Assembly: GCF_003846185.1 (NCBI RefSeq)
Contig: NZ_ML123034.1
Location: 4,789,615-4,853,614 of the forward strand
Source of the DNA: Streptomyces sp. ADI96-02
GTDB lineage: Bacteria; Actinomycetota; Actinomycetes; Streptomycetales; Streptomycetaceae
Direction: 5' to 3'
DNA: 64,000 nucleotides
Shown here piece after piece: positions 17,240-28,200 of the stretch. The translations under genes and the position numbers were made by a program. Every line of letters starts with the position of its first letter. Position 1 is the first letter of the stretch. Under the pieces are notes generated by a model, which did not search any database, was not told the DNA's origin, and saw only the letters and a list, made by a program, of their open reading frames with translations.

Positions 17240-17293
17240 AATTGGCGGACATGGTTCGGGATACGGCCAATTCTGTTCCGACCTCTAGCCAAT
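17240..17293 (+). promoter_or_regulatory. Candidate NRPS promoter/operator with AATTGGC...GCCAATT repeat
   Basis: AATTGGC at 17240-17246 and GCCAATT at 17266-17272 form a perfect 7-bp inverted repeat with a 19-base spacer. A third half-site, GCCAAT, follows at 17288-17293. This is the only AT-rich stretch before the NRPS operon, about 100-150 bases upstream of its start. No experimental promoter is implied. Confidence 0.45.
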
Positions 17294-17387
17294 ATCTTTC
17301 AGCCCGGTTGATCGGCCTCACTGCCGAGACAAGCATCAGCACGGTGAGTGACTGATGGTCAGGATCATGTTGCTGGGGGGAATCTGG

Positions 17388-20300
17388 ATGGGCTGTACCG
17401 GCGTCACATCCGCGCAGGAAGCCATGTGGCTCGCACAGGAACTCGCTCCGGACGTACCGAACAACGTGGCGACCCTGTGGGACGTCGAGGGCGACCTGGA
17501 CGCCGCCCTGCTCGCCACGGCCGTCAGGACGGCCGTGGCCGAGGCCGACGCACTCAGGGTGAACTTCCGCCGGGACGACGGTGGACTGCGGCAGCTCGCC
17601 CGGGACTTCGGGGACTGGGAGCCGTTCCGTCTCGACGTCGGCGGGACCCCCGACCCCGCCGACGCCGCCCGCGCCGTCGTCGCCGGCCTCGTGCGGCGGC
17701 CGTTCGACCTGGCCGAGGACGCGCTCCTGCGGATCGGCTCGATCCGCCTGGGACCCGGCCGCCACCTCCTCGTACTCGTCTTCCACCACATCCTCACCGA
17801 CGCGTTCGGCGTGCTCACGCTGCTGTCCCAGCGGATCGCCGAGGTCTACCGCGCGCTGCACACGGAATCCGCCGTGCCGGAGGGCTCCCTGGCCCCGCCG
17901 GGCGAAGCGGTCGCGAAGGACGCGGCGTACCGGACCTCGCGACGCTTCGCCGACGCCGAGCGGTTCTGGCGCGACTACCTCGCCGCGGACCCGCAGGCCG
18001 CCCGGCTGCCCACCGGCGTACGTCCGCCCGCCGGGGCCTTCGGCGACGGGCCCGGGTACTGGGACGGACTCACCGCACAGCAGGGGATGACGACCCGTAC
18101 CGCCGTGGTCCCCGCCGCCGAACTCGCCGCCTGGGAGCGGACGGCCGACACGGTCCGCAGCACGGTGTCCGACCTGATCGCCTCGGCCGCCACCGCGTTC
18201 CTGCGCCATATGTGCGGCCAGTCCGAGCCGTTGCTCACCATCACCGTCAACCACCGCGTCGGCCCGCTGCGCCGCTCCCTCGGCCTCCTCTCCAACCGCG
18301 TGCCGCTGCGCCCGCGGGTGGACCCCGCGGCCGACTTCGTGGAGCTGGCCGAGACGCTCGGCCGGGAGCGGGGCCGCGTCCTGCGGCACGCCCGGCACGA
18401 CGTCTCCCTCGTCAAACGGGCCACCGGACACGCCGGCGACGCGCGCAGCCCGTTCGGCGCCGTCGTCAACGTGATCCCCTTCGTCCGGTCACTCGACCTC
18501 GCGGGGGCCGAGGCCCGCTTCGCCGGCGGCACCTTCGGCGTGATCGACGAGATCATGGTCTGCGTCTACACCGACGGCGGGGCCGGCAGCGATCTGTACG
18601 TCCGCTTCGACGCACCGAGCGCGGAGTACGACGAACAGGACGTCGCCGGGCTCGCCCACCGGTTCACGGCCTTCCTGCGCACGGCTCTGGCCGACCCGCG
18701 CACCCCGGTCGGCGACGTGTCCGTGCTCGGCCCCGCCGAACGCCGCACGCTGCTCGCCGCGTGCGCCGGGCCCGAGGTGGCCCCGCCGCCCGCGACCCTG
18801 GCCGAACTGCTCGACGCCCAGGCCCGCGCCACCCCGGACGCCGTCGCCGTGGCCTTCGAGGACACCCGGCTGACCTACCGGGAGCTGGACGCGCGGTCCG
18901 GGCGGCTCGCCCGCCTGCTGGCCGAGCGCGGCGCCGAGCCCGAGCGGTTCGTCGCCGTCGCCGTGCCCCGCTCCCCGGAGCTGGTCGTCGCCCTGGTCGC
19001 GGTGATCCGGTCAGGGGCCGCCTACGTGCCGGTCGACCCGGACTATCCGGCCGCCCGGGTCGCGTTCATGCTCGCCGACGCCCGGCCGACGCTGCTGCTG
19101 ACGGTCGCCGAGGTCGCCGACCGGCTGCCCCCGACGGACGTCCCCCCGGTCCTGGTCGACGACGCCCCGCCGTCCGGAGACACCGCCCTTGCGGTACCGC
19201 ACCGCGTCGACCACCCCGCCTACATGATCTACACCTCGGGCTCGACCGGACGGCCCAAGGGAGCCGTCGTCACGCACGCCGCGATCGTCAACCGACTGCG
19301 CTGGATGCAGGACCGCTACCGGCTCGACGGCTCCGACCGGGTCCTCCAGAAGACCTCCGCCTCCTTCGACGTGTCCGTCTGGGAGTTCTTCTGGCCGCTG
19401 ATCACCGGCGCGACCCTCGTGGTCGCCCGCCCGGACGGGCACCGGGACCCCGGCTACCTCGCCGAGCTGATCCGGCGGGCCGGCGTCACGACGGCGCACT
19501 TCGTCCCGTCCATGCTGGCCGAGTTCCTCACCGAGGAGACGGCCGCCGCCGGCACCGGCCTGCGCCGCGTCGTGTGCAGCGGCGAGGCGCTTCCGCCCGA
19601 GCTGGCCGCCCGGTTCCACCGGGCCTTCGGCGTGCCCCTGCACAATCTGTACGGGCCGACCGAGGCGGCCGTGGACGTCACCGCGTGGCAGTACCGGCCG
19701 GGGGCGCGCACGATACCGATCGGCACCCCGATCTGGAACACCGCGCTCTACGTCCTCGACAGCCGGCTCCGGCCGCTGCCGGCCGGAGTCCTCGGCGACC
19801 TCTACATCGCGGGCGCCGGGCTCGCCCGGGGCTACCACGACCGCCCCGGCCTGACCGCGGAGCGCTTCACGGCCTGCCCGTTCGGCCCGCCCGGCGCGCG
19901 GATGTACCGGACCGGCGACATCGCCCGCTGGAACGCCGACGGCGAGCTGGAGTTCGCCGGCCGGGCCGACCAGCAGGTGAAGATCCGCGGCTTCCGCGTG
20001 GAGCCCCAGGAGATCGAGGCCGCGCTGACCGAGCACCCCGGAGTGCTCCGGGCCGCCGTCGTCGCCCGCCCCGGCCGGGGCGCCGACCGGGCCGCACAGC
20101 TCGTCGCCTACGTCGTCGCGAACACCGCCGGAGGCGGCGGCCCCACCGGCACGGAGTGGGACCTGCACGCCGGGCTGGACCTCGTCGAGCTGCGGGGCTT
20201 CGCCGGGACGCGGCTGCCCGCCCACCTGGTGCCCGCCGCCTTCGTCGCGCTCGACCGGCTGCCGTCGACCGCGAACGGCAAGCTGGACGTGGCCGGGCTG

Positions 20301-23300
20301 CCCGCGCCGGAGTTCACCGGACGCGCCCACCGGCCGCCCCGGACCGACGAGGAACGTCTGCTGGCCACCGCGTTCGCCGAGGTGCTCGGTGTGAGCCGGA
20401 TCGGCGTCGACGACGACTTCTTCACCCTGGGCGGCGACAGCATCCGGGCGATCCAGGTGGTGGCCCGCGCCCGCGCCGGCGGCCTCGCCCTCAGCCCGCA
20501 CACCGTGTTCGAACGCCGTACCGTCGCCGCGCTGGCCGAGGCCGCGACCGGCCTCGCCGCCCCGGCGGCCCTCGCCGAACTCGACGGCGGCGGCCTCGGC
20601 CTGCTGCCCCTGCCCCCGATGGCGCGGCTGTACGCCGAGCGCGGCCCCGGCCTGGACCGGCTCGCCCAGTGGCTGGTGCTGACCGTGCCCGCCGGACTCG
20701 ACCGCCCCGGGCTCACCGCCGTCCTGCGCGCCGTCCTCGACCGGCACGACGTCCTCAGATCACAGCTCACGGACGGCGGCCTGCTGGTGCGGGCGCCCGG
20801 CGATCCGGACGCCGACGCACTCCTCGGACACGTCGTCCGCCCCGTGGACCGGGACGGCGAGGGGTACTGGGACGGCGAGGAGTGGCAGACCCTGCTGCGC
20901 GCCGAGGCCGCCGAGGCCGTACGCCACATCGACGCGCGGGCCGGCCGCATGCTCCGGCCGGTCTGGTTCGAGGCGGCCGGCAAAGGCCCCGGGCGGCTGC
21001 TGATCGCGGCCCACCACCTGGTCGTCGACGGCCTGTCGTGGCGGGTGCTGGTGTCCGACCTGGTCGAGGCCGGACGCCAGGTCCGAAGCGGCCGGACACC
21101 GGCCCTGCCCGCCGCCGGAACCTCCCTGCGCCGCTGGCTGCACGCCCTGACCGACGAGGCGGCCCGGCCCGAGCGCACGGCGGAGGTCGCCCTGTGGCGG
21201 GACATGCTCGCCGCTCCCGCCGCCCCCGTCGGCTCCCGGCCGCTGGATCCCCGCAGAGACCTCACCGCGACCACGGACACCGTCCGCGTGCAGCTCCCGG
21301 CCGACCTCACCGACGCCGTCCTGACCTCGGTCCCGGCGGCCTACCGCAGCGGCGCGGACGACGTGCTGCTCACCGCCCTGGTCCTCGCCCTGGCCCAGCA
21401 GCGCCGGGGCGTCAGGGACGGCACGGCGGTCGTACGGCTCGAAGGGCACGGCCGGCAGGAGGAGCTGGTCCCCGGCGCGGACCTGTCCAGCACCGTCGGC
21501 TGGTTCACCACGGTCACCCCCGTCCGGTTCGACCTCTCCGGGATCGACGTCGACGCGGCCCTCGCCGGAGGCCCGGCCGCCGGCGACGCCCTCCGGCGGG
21601 TGAAGGAGCAGCGGCGCGCCCTTCCCGACCAGGGCATCGGCTACACCCTGCTGCGCTACCTCAACGACGCCACCGCCGAGGAACTGCGGCCCTACCCGGC
21701 GGAGGAGATCGGCTTCAACTTCCTCGGCCGCTTCTCCTTCGAGCGCCCGGAGACGGCCCAGGGCCCCGCTCCCGCCGCCCCCGACGCCGGGTGGACCCCG
21801 GCGGCCGAGTGCCCCGAACTGGTCGCCGCGCCCGCCGCCGACATGCCGGCGCCGTCCGCGCTCGAACTGAACTCCCTGGTGACCGGCGTCGGCGACGGCG
21901 CACGGCTCACCGCCCTGTTCACCTTCGCCACCGGAGTCCTGACCGCCGACGAGGTCCGCGCCCTGGCCGACGCCTGGTGCGCCGCCCTGCGCGGCCTGCG
22001 CGACCTGGTCGCGGCCGGCGGGCGCGGGCTGACCCCGTCCGACGTCCCGCTGGTCCGCGTCGGCCAGGACGAACTGGACGGCTGGCAGCGGCGCTTCGGC
22101 CGGGTCGGCGACGTATGGCCGCTCACCCCGTTGCAGGACGGCCTCCTGTTCCACACGATGCTCGCGCGCACGGCCTCGGAGGCGTACCAGACGCAGTTCG
22201 TGTTCCGGCTCGAAGGGCCCCTGGACCCGGCGCGCCTGCGGGCCGCGGGGCAGGCCCTGCTCGACCGGCACCCCAATCTGCGGGTGGCGTTCCTGCCGAG
22301 CGCCACCGGCGAGCCCGTGCAGATCGTCGTGGACGACGTCCCCCTCCCCTGGCGGCAGGCAGACCTCAGCGGGGAGACGGACCCCGGCGACCGGCTGGAG
22401 GAGATCCTCGCCGAGGAGCGGGACGCCCGGTTCCGCACCGACAGCCCGCCGCTGCTCCGCCTCACCCTCGTCACGCTCGGGCCCGGACGCGCCGAACTGG
22501 CCCTCACCGCCCACCATGTGCTGCTCGACGGCTGGTCGGTGTCGCTGATGCAGCGCGAGCTGATGGACCTGTACGCCGACGCCGGCCACGACGCCGGAGC
22601 GCCCGTTCCGTACGGCTACCGGGACTTCCTGCGCTGGCTGTCGCGGCAGGACAGGGCGCTCTCCGCGCGGGCGTGGGCGAAGGAGCTGGCAGGGGTGGCG
22701 GAGCCGACCCTGCTGGCGTCCCCGGCGTCCCCGGCCGAGCCCGCCGACAGCGGCAGCGGGCAGATCGACGCGGCGCTGAGCGGCGAGGACGCCGCCAGGC
22801 TGGCGCGCCGCGCCGCCGAATGGGGCGTCACCCCCAACACCCTGCTCCAGGGGGCGTGGGCCGTGGTGCTCGCCGAGCTGACCGGCCACGAGGACGTGCT
22901 GTTCGGGGCCACGGTCGCGGGTCGGCCTCCCGGGCTGACGGGCGTGGACACGATGATCGGCCTGTTCATCAACACGGTCCCGGTCCGGGTGCGGTGCGCG
23001 GCGGCCGACCCGGTACGGGACGTGCTCGGGCGGCTCCAGGACGGCCAGGCCCGCCTGCTGGACCACCACCACCTCGGGCTCGCCGACATCCAGCGGGCGA
23101 CCGGGCTGAGCGCCCTGTTCGACACGCTCGTGGTGTTCGAGTCGTTCCCCGTCGACCGGTCCCGCCGGTCGGCGGCGGGGCTGGCCGTGACCGGCATCCG
23201 CCCGTACGCCCCGCCGCACTACCCGCTGACCGTGATCGCGGCGGCCGACCCGCTGCTGCGCGTCTCCTTCCAGTACCGGCGGGACGTGTTCGAGCGGACG

Positions 23301-25193
23301 GCCGTGGAGGCGGTCGCCGACCGGCTGGTGCGGGTGCTGCGGCAGTTCGCCGCCGATCCGGCGACCACCGTCGGCGCGCTGGACGTCCTGTCCGACGCCG
23401 AACGCGAGCAGGTGCTGCACGGCTGGAACGACACCGCCGCGCCGCTGCCCGGCCTGACGGTTCCCGAGCTGATCGCGGCACGGGCGGCGGCGGCGCCGGA
23501 CGCGGTCTGCGTCGACTTCCACGGGCAGTGCCTGACGTACCGGGAGCTGGACGAGCGGGCCGGCCGGCTGTCGCACTGGCTGGCGGGCCGGGGCGTGGGC
23601 CCGGACACGCGGGTCGTCGTGCTGCTGCCCCGATCGCCCGATCTCCTGGTCGCGCTGCTGGCGGTGTGGAAGGCCGGCGGCGCGTACGTGCCGGTCGACC
23701 CGGACTATCCGCGGGCCCGGGTGCGGGCCGTGATCGAGGACAGCGCGCCGGTACTGGTCCTCGACGAGGAGCGGCTGGCCGGAGTGGACCTGTCCGCCGG
23801 TTCTCCCCATCCGGCCGGCGGTCCGGGCGTCCGGGTCGGCGCGGACCACGCCGCCTACGTCATCTACACCTCCGGCTCCACCGGGCGTCCCAAGGGCGTC
23901 GTCGTCCGGCACGGCTCCCTGGCGACCCTGCTGACCGGCATGCGGGAGCGGCTGCCCCTGACGCCGGACGACCGGCTGCTGGCCTGTGCCACGGTCGCGT
24001 TCGACATCGCCGCCCTGGAGCTCTTCCTGCCCCTGCTGGCCGGCGGCCGGACGGTGCTGGCCGACAAGGACGACATCACCCAGCCCCAGGCCCTGCTGGA
24101 CCTCCTCGGACGGGCCGGCGTCACCGTCATGCAGGCCACCCCGGCCCTCTGGCAGACCCTGGCCACCCATGTCCCGGAGTGCCTGGCCGGACTGAGGGTG
24201 ATCTCCACGGGCGAGGCGCTGCCCCTGGCGCTCGCCGAGACCCTGTGCAAGTACGCCGCCGGGGCCGTCAACCTCTACGGGCCCACCGAGACCACCCTCT
24301 ACGCCACGGCCGCCGACCTGGTCCCCGGCGCTTGCGGCATGCCTCCCTCCATCGGCCGTCCGCTCGCCAACACCCGGATGTTCGTCCTCAACCGCGCGCT
24401 GCGACCGGTGCCTCCCGGTGCGATCGGCGACCTCTGGATCGCCGGCGAGGGCCTGGCACGCGGCTACCACGGACGGCCGGGGCTCACCGCCGCGCGGTTC
24501 ACGGCCTGCCCGTTCGGCCCGCCGGGCGCGCGGATGTACCACACCGGGGACCTCGCCCGCTGGACCGTCGCGGGCGAGGTGGAATACCTCGGCCGCTCCG
24601 ACCACCAGATCAAACTGCGCGGCTTCCGGATCGAACCCGCCGAGATCGAGTACACCCTGACGCGCCACCCCGCGGTCCGCCGCGCGGTCGTCGTCGCCCG
24701 CGAGGACCGGCCCGGCGACCGCCGGCTGGTGGCGTACGTGGTGCCCGACACCGACACCGAACCTCCCGCCGAGGAAGCGCTCCGCAGCGCCGTCGCGGAC
24801 CGGCTGCCGTCCTACATGGTCCCGGCCGCGTTCGTGGTGCTCGCGGAACTGCCGCTGACGCCGAACGGGAAACTGGACCGATCCGCCCTGCCCCGGCCGG
24901 AGTTCGGCGGCGACGCCCACCGAGCGCCCCGGACGGGGCGGGAGAGGGCCCTGTGCGCACTGTTCGCCGAGATCCTGGGCGTGGAGCGGGTCGGCGTCGA
25001 CGACGACTTCTTCGCCCTCGGGGGGCAGTCGCTCCTGGCCACCCGGCTGGTGGCCCGGGTCCGTTCGGAGATGGGCGTCGACATCCCGATGCGGATCCTC
25101 TTCACGGCCCCCACCGTGGCCGAACTCACTTCCCGCTGGAACCAGATGCCGGCCTCTTCCCGAAAGCCGCTGCGGAGAACGAGCGAAAGGTAG
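17388..25193 (+). CDS. ecm6: NRPS 1: C-A(Ser)-T-E-C-A(Ala/Gly)-T
   Basis: This is a 2601-residue bimodular synthetase. C1 has its active-site motif as H-H-I-L-T-D-A (133-139) and would condense the aryl-acyl starter with serine. A1 specificity residues read D-V-W-H-V-S-L-V-D, a serine code. T1 (G-G-D-S, Ser1018) precedes an epimerase with H-H-L-V-V-D-G (about 1209), giving D-Ser. C2 (H-H-V-L-L-D-G, about 1709) is the expected D-to-L type. A2 reads D-I-L-Q-I-T-L-L-Y, a small-residue code nearer Gly than a textbook Ala code. T2 is G-G-Q-S (Ser2548). ATG 17388 is chosen over 17355 because GGGGGA lies just before it. This is the echinomycin Ecm6 layout. Confidence 0.93.
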   Translation: MGCTGVTSAQEAMWLAQELAPDVPNNVATLWDVEGDLDAALLATAVRTAVAEADALRVNFRRDDGGLRQLARDFGDWEPFRLDVGGTPDPADAARAVVAGLVRRPFDLAEDALLRIGSIRLGPGRHLLVLVFHHILTDAFGVLTLLSQRIAEVYRALHTESAVPEGSLAPPGEAVAKDAAYRTSRRFADAERFWRDYLAADPQAARLPTGVRPPAGAFGDGPGYWDGLTAQQGMTTRTAVVPAAELAAWERTADTVRSTVSDLIASAATAFLRHMCGQSEPLLTITVNHRVGPLRRSLGLLSNRVPLRPRVDPAADFVELAETLGRERGRVLRHARHDVSLVKRATGHAGDARSPFGAVVNVIPFVRSLDLAGAEARFAGGTFGVIDEIMVCVYTDGGAGSDLYVRFDAPSAEYDEQDVAGLAHRFTAFLRTALADPRTPVGDVSVLGPAERRTLLAACAGPEVAPPPATLAELLDAQARATPDAVAVAFEDTRLTYRELDARSGRLARLLAERGAEPERFVAVAVPRSPELVVALVAVIRSGAAYVPVDPDYPAARVAFMLADARPTLLLTVAEVADRLPPTDVPPVLVDDAPPSGDTALAVPHRVDHPAYMIYTSGSTGRPKGAVVTHAAIVNRLRWMQDRYRLDGSDRVLQKTSASFDVSVWEFFWPLITGATLVVARPDGHRDPGYLAELIRRAGVTTAHFVPSMLAEFLTEETAAAGTGLRRVVCSGEALPPELAARFHRAFGVPLHNLYGPTEAAVDVTAWQYRPGARTIPIGTPIWNTALYVLDSRLRPLPAGVLGDLYIAGAGLARGYHDRPGLTAERFTACPFGPPGARMYRTGDIARWNADGELEFAGRADQQVKIRGFRVEPQEIEAALTEHPGVLRAAVVARPGRGADRAAQLVAYVVANTAGGGGPTGTEWDLHAGLDLVELRGFAGTRLPAHLVPAAFVALDRLPSTANGKLDVAGLPAPEFTGRAHRPPRTDEERLLATAFAEVLGVSRIGVDDDFFTLGGDSIRAIQVVARARAGGLALSPHTVFERRTVAALAEAATGLAAPAALAELDGGGLGLLPLPPMARLYAERGPGLDRLAQWLVLTVPAGLDRPGLTAVLRAVLDRHDVLRSQLTDGGLLVRAPGDPDADALLGHVVRPVDRDGEGYWDGEEWQTLLRAEAAEAVRHIDARAGRMLRPVWFEAAGKGPGRLLIAAHHLVVDGLSWRVLVSDLVEAGRQVRSGRTPALPAAGTSLRRWLHALTDEAARPERTAEVALWRDMLAAPAAPVGSRPLDPRRDLTATTDTVRVQLPADLTDAVLTSVPAAYRSGADDVLLTALVLALAQQRRGVRDGTAVVRLEGHGRQEELVPGADLSSTVGWFTTVTPVRFDLSGIDVDAALAGGPAAGDALRRVKEQRRALPDQGIGYTLLRYLNDATAEELRPYPAEEIGFNFLGRFSFERPETAQGPAPAAPDAGWTPAAECPELVAAPAADMPAPSALELNSLVTGVGDGARLTALFTFATGVLTADEVRALADAWCAALRGLRDLVAAGGRGLTPSDVPLVRVGQDELDGWQRRFGRVGDVWPLTPLQDGLLFHTMLARTASEAYQTQFVFRLEGPLDPARLRAAGQALLDRHPNLRVAFLPSATGEPVQIVVDDVPLPWRQADLSGETDPGDRLEEILAEERDARFRTDSPPLLRLTLVTLGPGRAELALTAHHVLLDGWSVSLMQRELMDLYADAGHDAGAPVPYGYRDFLRWLSRQDRALSARAWAKELAGVAEPTLLASPASPAEPADSGSGQIDAALSGEDAARLARRAAEWGVTPNTLLQGAWAVVLAELTGHEDVLFGATVAGRPPGLTGVDTMIGLFINTVPVRVRCAAADPVRDVLGRLQDGQARLLDHHHLGLADIQRATGLSALFDTLVVFESFPVDRSRRSAAGLAVTGIRPYAPPHYPLTVIAAADPLLRVSFQYRRDVFERTAVEAVADRLVRVLRQFAADPATTVGALDVLSDAEREQVLHGWNDTAAPLPGLTVPELIAARAAAAPDAVCVDFHGQCLTYRELDERAGRLSHWLAGRGVGPDTRVVVLLPRSPDLLVALLAVWKAGGAYVPVDPDYPRARVRAVIEDSAPVLVLDEERLAGVDLSAGSPHPAGGPGVRVGADHAAYVIYTSGSTGRPKGVVVRHGSLATLLTGMRERLPLTPDDRLLACATVAFDIAALELFLPLLAGGRTVLADKDDITQPQALLDLLGRAGVTVMQATPALWQTLATHVPECLAGLRVISTGEALPLALAETLCKYAAGAVNLYGPTETTLYATAADLVPGACGMPPSIGRPLANTRMFVLNRALRPVPPGAIGDLWIAGEGLARGYHGRPGLTAARFTACPFGPPGARMYHTGDLARWTVAGEVEYLGRSDHQIKLRGFRIEPAEIEYTLTRHPAVRRAVVVAREDRPGDRRLVAYVVPDTDTEPPAEEALRSAVADRLPSYMVPAAFVVLAELPLTPNGKLDRSALPRPEFGGDAHRAPRTGRERALCALFAEILGVERVGVDDDFFALGGQSLLATRLVARVRSEMGVDIPMRILFTAPTVAELTSRWNQMPASSRKPLRRTSER

Positions 25194-25201
25194 GCACCAC
25201 C

Positions 25202-28200
25202 ATGACTCCCCTGTCGTACGCGCAGCGGCGGATGTGGTTCATCAACCGCTTCGAAGGACCGTCCTCCACCTACAACATCCCGCTGCTCCTGCGTTTCCGC
25301 GGCCCGCTCGACAGGGACGCGCTGCGGGCGGCCTTCCACGACGTGATGATGCGCCACGACGTCCTGAGAACCGTGTTCGGCGAGGTGGACGGGCAGCCGT
25401 TCCAACGCCTCCTCGACCCGGCCGATCTGGAACTGCCCTGGAAGGACTGGGGCCGGGTGGCCCCCGACCGGGTGGCCGGCGTGGTGGCCTCCGTCACCGG
25501 CAGCTGGTTCGACCTGGAGGTCGACGTGCCGTTGCGCGGGTGCGTCCTGCAGACCGGGGACGAGGAATTCCTCCAGGTCCTGGTGGTGCACCACATCGCC
25601 GGTGACGGCGCATCCCTGGCGCCGCTGGCACGCGACGTCTCCACGGCCTACCGCGCCCGGGTGGCCGGGGCCGCGCCGGACTGGGCCGAACTGCCCGTGC
25701 AGTACGCGGACTACGCGCGGTGGCAGCGCGAACTGCTGGGCGACGAAACCGACCCGGACAGCCTCCTCTCGGTCCAGACCGCCTACTGGCGCGAGGAGCT
25801 GGCCGGGGTCTCCCGGCCGCTGCCGCTGCCCCTGGACCGGCCCCGCCCCGCGATGATGACCTTCAGGGGCGGGTCGGTCCCGGCCGGACTCCCGAGCCGC
25901 CTGCTCGCCGAGGTGGAGAAGCTGGCGACCTCCCGCGGCGTGACCGTGTCGATGGTGCTCCAGGCCGCCCTGGTGGTGCTGCTGCACCGGCTCGGCGGAG
26001 GCAGGGACGTCACTCTCGGCTCGCCCATCGCGGGCCGCACCGACGAGGCGCTGAACGACCTGGTGGGCTTCTTCGTCAACACCTGGACTCTACGTGTGCA
26101 GTTGAGCGCCGAGCGGTCCTTCGCCTGGGTGCTGGAGCAGGTCCGGCAGAAGGCGATCGTCGCCTACGACCACCAGGACGTGCCCTTCGAACGGCTCGTC
26201 GAGCTGCTGCGCCCGGAACGCTCGACCGCGCACCACCCGTTCTTCCAGGTGGTGTTCGCCTGGCAGAACAACACCCCGCCGCACCTGGACCTGCCGGGTC
26301 TCGCGGTGACGATGGAGCCGCTGCCCACCGGCAGCGCGAAGTTCGACCTGTTCTTCAACCTCGCCCCCGACGCGGCCACCGGCTCGGTCGTGGGCGAGAT
26401 CGAGTACGCCACCGATCTCTTCGACCGGTCCACCGTCGAGGAGATCGCGGAAGCCTTCACGGCGGTCGTCGAGGAGGTCGTGGCCGACCCGCGGACGCTC
26501 GTCGGCGGGACGCCGCCCGGCGGCGCGGAGCCCGAGCGGACCGGCGGACGGCTCGACGCCGACGAGCGCCGGAAGATCCTCGTCGAGTGGAACGACACCG
26601 CGCGGCCCTTCCCCTGCCCGGGACCGGTCCACCTGCTCTTCGAGGAGCAGGCAGCGCGGCGCCCCGACGCGATCGCCCTGCGCTGGGCCGGCGGCACCCT
26701 GACCTACGGGGCGTTGAACCGGTGGGCGAACCGCATCGCCTGGGACCTCAAGGAACGCGGTGTGGGGCCGGAGACCGTCGTCGGCATCAGCATCCTGCGC
26801 GGTCCGGCGATGATCGCCGCCGTGTTCGGCGTGCACAAGGCGGGCGGCGCGTATCTGCCCATCGAACCGGCGCTGCCCGACGACCGCGTGGCCGGGATGC
26901 TCGCCGACGCCGGGTGCACCCTCGTGCTGTCCACCGCGGACACCGAGCGCTGGACCGAGGGCGAGGGCGTCGACGTCGTCGAACTCCTCGACGAGGGGCG
27001 GCCCGGCCCCGACCACGACCCGGAGCCGACGGCCGGCCCGGACAGCACGGCGTACATCGTCTTCACCTCCGGCAGCACCGGGAAACCCAAGGGCGTCGCG
27101 GTCACCCACCGGCCCGTGCACAACCTGCTCGACTGGTGCTACCGCACCTTCGCGTTCGGCCCCGACGACGTCGCCCTCTGCGTCACCTCGCTGGGCTTCG
27201 ACCTCTCCGTCTTCGACGTCTTCGGCCTGCTCGGCTGCGGCGGCGGCGTCTACATCGCGGACGCGGTCCAGCAGCGCGACCCGCAGCTCCTGCTGGACGT
27301 CCTGCTCACCGAGCCGATCACCTTCTGGGACTCGGTGCCCACCACCCTCAACCAAGTGGCGTCGCTGCTCACGGACGACACCGCGTACCCGGGGGCCGGC
27401 GACCTCCGCCTGGTGTTCCTCTCCGGCGACTACACACCGCTGTCCCTGCCCGACGAGGTCCGCCGGGTGTTCACCTCGGCCGAGATCGTCAGCCTCGGCG
27501 GCGCGACCGAGGCGACCGTGTGGTCCAACTACTACCGGGTGCGGGAGATCGACCCCGACTGGCGCAGCATCCCCTACGGCCGCCCCATCGACAACGCCCG
27601 CTACCACGTGCTCGACGAGGACATGGAACCGACCCCCGTCGGCGTCGAGGGCGACCTGTACATCGGCGGCGACTGCCTCTGCACCGGCTACGTCAACCGG
27701 CCCGAACTGACGGCCGAACGCTTCGTCCGCGACCCGTTCAGCACCCGCGAGGGCGACCGCCTCTACCGCACGGGCGACCGAGCCGCCTACTTCCCCGACG
27801 GCAACCTCTGCTTCCTCGGCCGCGCCGACCACCAGGTCAAGCTGCGCGGGTTCCGCGTGGAGCCCGGAGAGGTCGAGCACGCCCTCGTCCGCCACCCCGC
27901 CGTCCGCCAGGCCATCGTCACCGCCCGCGAGGACCGGCCCGGCGACTCCCGGCTCGTCGCCTACGTCGTCCCGGACACCGCCGCGGCGCGGCACGCGGGC
28001 GGCGGCGGCGAACGGGTGGAGGAGTGGCAGGAGGTCTACGACCAGGCGTACTCCCACGACGCCGGACACGGGTTCGGCGAGGACTTCACCGGCTGGAACA
28101 GCTCCTACACCGGTGCGCCGATCCCGCTGGAGGAGATGCGGGCCTGGCGCGACGCCGCCGTGGAACGCGTCCTGTGCCGGTCGCCCAGACGCGTCCTCGA

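Noticed and set aside
17348..25200. One uninterrupted plus-strand frame of 5756 codons spanning both NRPS genes
   Set aside because: Up to 25201 this frame is the Arg/Pro/Gly-rich shadow of NRPS 1, which reads in another frame with clear domains. Only the part from ATG 25202 is real.
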